Assembly (NCBI RefSeq): GCF_000378205.1
Contig: NZ_KB899419.1
Coordinates: 1 to 64,000, forward strand
Source of the DNA: Sediminispirochaeta bajacaliforniensis DSM 16054
GTDB lineage: Bacteria > Spirochaetota > Spirochaetia > DSM-16054 > Sediminispirochaetaceae
DNA: 64,000 bases
Direction: 5' to 3'
In this document: positions 62,425-64,000 of the stretch, piece after piece
How the letters are laid out: each line of letters starts with the position of its first letter
Position numbering within the stretch: position 1 is the stretch's first letter
Program-made: the position numbers and the translations under genes
Notes under the pieces: model-generated
Told to the model about the DNA's origin: nothing
Seen by the model: only the letters and a program-made list of their open reading frames with translations
The model's database searches: none

Positions 62425-63707
62425 GTGACAAAAACGAATGCTTTAAAATGATGAAGGCATATCTTCCACCCCTGAAAAACGGAGAGTATACCGTTGAGGC
62501 TATACAGAATGTGACAGCTCCAGAATCTGACTCCTATCATGCGCAAATGGATTTTTGTGTAAAAGGAGCCCATTTTTCCGTTCCCGAGGAAGAAATACAT
62601 TCCCTTTATCCTCATGTAAACGCATGCGGAAACTATGGAACTTCAATGGCGCATATAACATTCAAAAATAAAAGCTATCCCTGGGAGATGTCGGAACGGC
62701 CATGGTTCGCGCTCATCTGCCTTTCAGATGACGAGTTCGAATCAGAGCAGGAAATTGCCATCAAGGATTTGTTCAACTGTCCCAACGATACATTTTATCC
62801 GCTTAAAAGCATGCCGGCTTGTACGGAAAAACCGGAAGACGGCTGCACGATTCTGGATTTGCCCGCTGATCTCTATGAGGCTGTTATGCCCAGAGAAAGT
62901 GAAGCAGAACTTCTTGCCCATGTAAAAATAGTTGATCTCTATGATACGTCAGATGACCTTGTATCTCATGACGGATATTTTTCAGTGATTGTTTCCAATC
63001 GTTTCATTCCGTCAGGAAAAGAGGATTTCAAAAAAAACACCATGCATCTTGTTTCACTGGAAGGCTATGACGGATATCTTCCGGAAGGGGCAAGGTATTC
63101 AGCGCTAAAGCCCTATGCAAAGATACGCCTTGTGTCATTGTACAGCTGGAGTGTTTTTTCCACGGAAAAGGGGGATGCGGATTTTTGCAATATCATTACC
63201 AGTATCCAGAGTGGACCGCTTGCCCTGTCTGCGACCGAACTCCTGAAGCGTGGAAAGATTCCTCTTTATCATGTAACAAGAACAGGTGAGAAGACGGTTT
63301 CCTTATATCGCGGGCCGCTGATCCCGTATCCGGCAAAAAAGACGGAACAAATAACAAAACAAACAGCGGACGGCTGGATTATCTATGATCCGGAACACGG
63401 TATTATGGATTTGTCGTATGCCGCAGCCTGGCAATTAGGCCGTCTTTTGATTCTGAAAAACAAGGCTATGGCGGCCGCGCTTCTTGCATGGAAAAAGCAG
63501 GGTATGCGGCAATTCCATATAGAGGCAAACAAGATAGTCTTTCAAAATAAAATGCGTCTCGGTTTGAAGGCGGAACAGGGTGATATTGTTGATTATTGCG
63601 CGCACAAGCTTTTCAAACAGTTGCTGGAAGATGAACTGGTTGCGCCGTTGTCAACAGCCAGCGGATCGCCCAAAACTGATGTAAGAGAGAGTAAAGAAGG
63701 AAAGTAA
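62421..63707 (+). CDS. Unknown protein coupled to the DUF6603-like gene
   Basis: 428 aa, starting at a GTG that overlaps the previous TGA, so it is translationally coupled. Soluble and beta-rich in the first 240 residues, with SYPWEMSERPWFALICLSDD (a segment I associate with uncharacterised proteins reading RPWLALL) and HDGYFSVIVSNRFIPSGKED. The C-terminal half has LSYAAAWQLGRLLILKNKAM, a helix-rich region. No enzyme motif is recognised. Tight coupling implies it acts in fixed ratio with the 1375-aa protein. Confidence 0.7.
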   Translation: MSDKNECFKMMKAYLPPLKNGEYTVEAIQNVTAPESDSYHAQMDFCVKGAHFSVPEEEIHSLYPHVNACGNYGTSMAHITFKNKSYPWEMSERPWFALICLSDDEFESEQEIAIKDLFNCPNDTFYPLKSMPACTEKPEDGCTILDLPADLYEAVMPRESEAELLAHVKIVDLYDTSDDLVSHDGYFSVIVSNRFIPSGKEDFKKNTMHLVSLEGYDGYLPEGARYSALKPYAKIRLVSLYSWSVFSTEKGDADFCNIITSIQSGPLALSATELLKRGKIPLYHVTRTGEKTVSLYRGPLIPYPAKKTEQITKQTADGWIIYDPEHGIMDLSYAAAWQLGRLLILKNKAMAAALLAWKKQGMRQFHIEANKIVFQNKMRLGLKAEQGDIVDYCAHKLFKQLLEDELVAPLSTASGSPKTDVRESKEGK

Positions 63708-63709
63708 AC

Positions 63710-64000
63710 ATGAAAAGCTGGAGATCTGAAAAATCAGCGTTCAAAATTTCTGAAGTCACTGATACTACCTCTCTGCCAATTCCTGAGCAGCTTAGTAACT
63801 GGCTGGGAGAGCTTATTTTACTTGGAGAAGTCCCGCTGGCCTATCTGGTCTCAGACGAGAGAGAGCTGCCGATGGAATCTATACGTTTTTTTGTTGTTGA
63901 TCCACTGTGGACACAGGCGCTGGTTGAGGGAGCGACCAGTATCGGCATCTCGACAAAGGATGAGGCCCTTTACTCCGCTAAAAATCTGCCACGTCAGTAT
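63710..64000 (+). CDS. Unknown protein, N-terminal part (continues past window)
   Basis: 97 codons from the ATG at 63710 to the window edge; the frame stays open. The start lies 2 nt after the previous stop, with AGAAGGA upstream. Visible sequence includes LSNWLGELILLGEVPLAYLV, then ERELPMESIRFFVVDPLWTQ and ALVEGATSIG. I recall similar PESIRFFxxDxxWxxALVxGAxSIG segments in uncharacterised proteins from other bacteria but cannot name the family. Third gene of the coupled set with the DUF6603-like protein. Confidence 0.7.
   Translation, partial: MKSWRSEKSAFKISEVTDTTSLPIPEQLSNWLGELILLGEVPLAYLVSDERELPMESIRFFVVDPLWTQALVEGATSIGISTKDEALYSAKNLPRQY

Noticed and set aside
1-64000. CRISPR array, prophage integrase/attachment sites or complete insertion sequence
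   Set aside because: No regularly spaced direct repeats, cas genes or paired IS ends were seen; only the transposase tail at the left edge is present.

Overview
The window reads as chromosomal DNA of a free-living, motile spirochaete, most like the Sediminispirochaeta/Spirochaeta group. The evidence is core-flagellin (FlaB) genes together with FlaA filament-sheath genes, gene order that as I remember it resembles treponemes (flgK-flgL-fliW-csrA; fba beside flaA genes; flaB-flaB-fliD followed by tsaE-tsaB), moderate GC content, and a saccharolytic cluster. The genus is an inference from gene content, not from a marker-gene comparison.

Layout. 1-3.9 kb: transposase tail at the left edge, then a minus-strand trxB / GH3 glycosidase / GNAT unit. 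4.0-8.4 kb: plus-strand late flagellar operon flgN-flgK-flgL-fliW-csrA. 8.4-17.6 kb: long minus-strand run flaB-flaB-flaG-fliD-unknown-PilZ-small protein-tsaE-tsaB-HD-GYP. 17.7-21.8 kb (minus): infC-rpmI-rplT-zapB-like-zapA, a 6S RNA gene, then PilZ and TPR proteins. 21.8-26.6 kb: membrane protein, class II aldolase, two flaA genes behind a consensus sigma-70 promoter, an OmpA-family protein. 26.7-29.9 kb: orphan histidine kinase, decayed MFS gene, EamA transporter, LacI regulator. 30-38.5 kb: sugar or polyol uptake and catabolism (two TIM-barrel isomerases, two Gfo/Idh/MocA oxidoreductases, CUT1 permeases and binding protein, ROK regulator). 38.8-39.0 kb: tRNA-Val and tRNA-Asn. 39-42.2 kb: AmrS radical-SAM enzyme, a PilZ protein, unknowns. 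42.2-50 kb: mfd-ptsP-trmB and citrate synthase. 50-57.4 kb: two EF-G paralogues around an AEC transporter, a thioredoxin-like protein, an EAL phosphodiesterase. 57.4-64 kb: an uncharacterised cluster with a 1375-aa DUF6603-like protein and two coupled unknown genes; it runs off the right edge.

Functional links. The window carries a possible complete flagellin homeostasis circuit: CsrA and FliW are encoded at 7.7-8.4 kb, and both flaB leaders contain a small hairpin presenting AAGGAT in its loop, about 30 nt before the start codon, plus an AAGGAGG ribosome site. The two hairpin stems differ in sequence while loop and position are kept. A terminator between flaB and flaG-fliD would set filament protein well above cap protein. 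Three PilZ proteins, one HD-GYP and one EAL protein indicate cyclic-di-GMP control close to the motility genes. The two candidates for undescribed biology are the right-edge DUF6603 cluster and the covarying CsrA-type hairpins.
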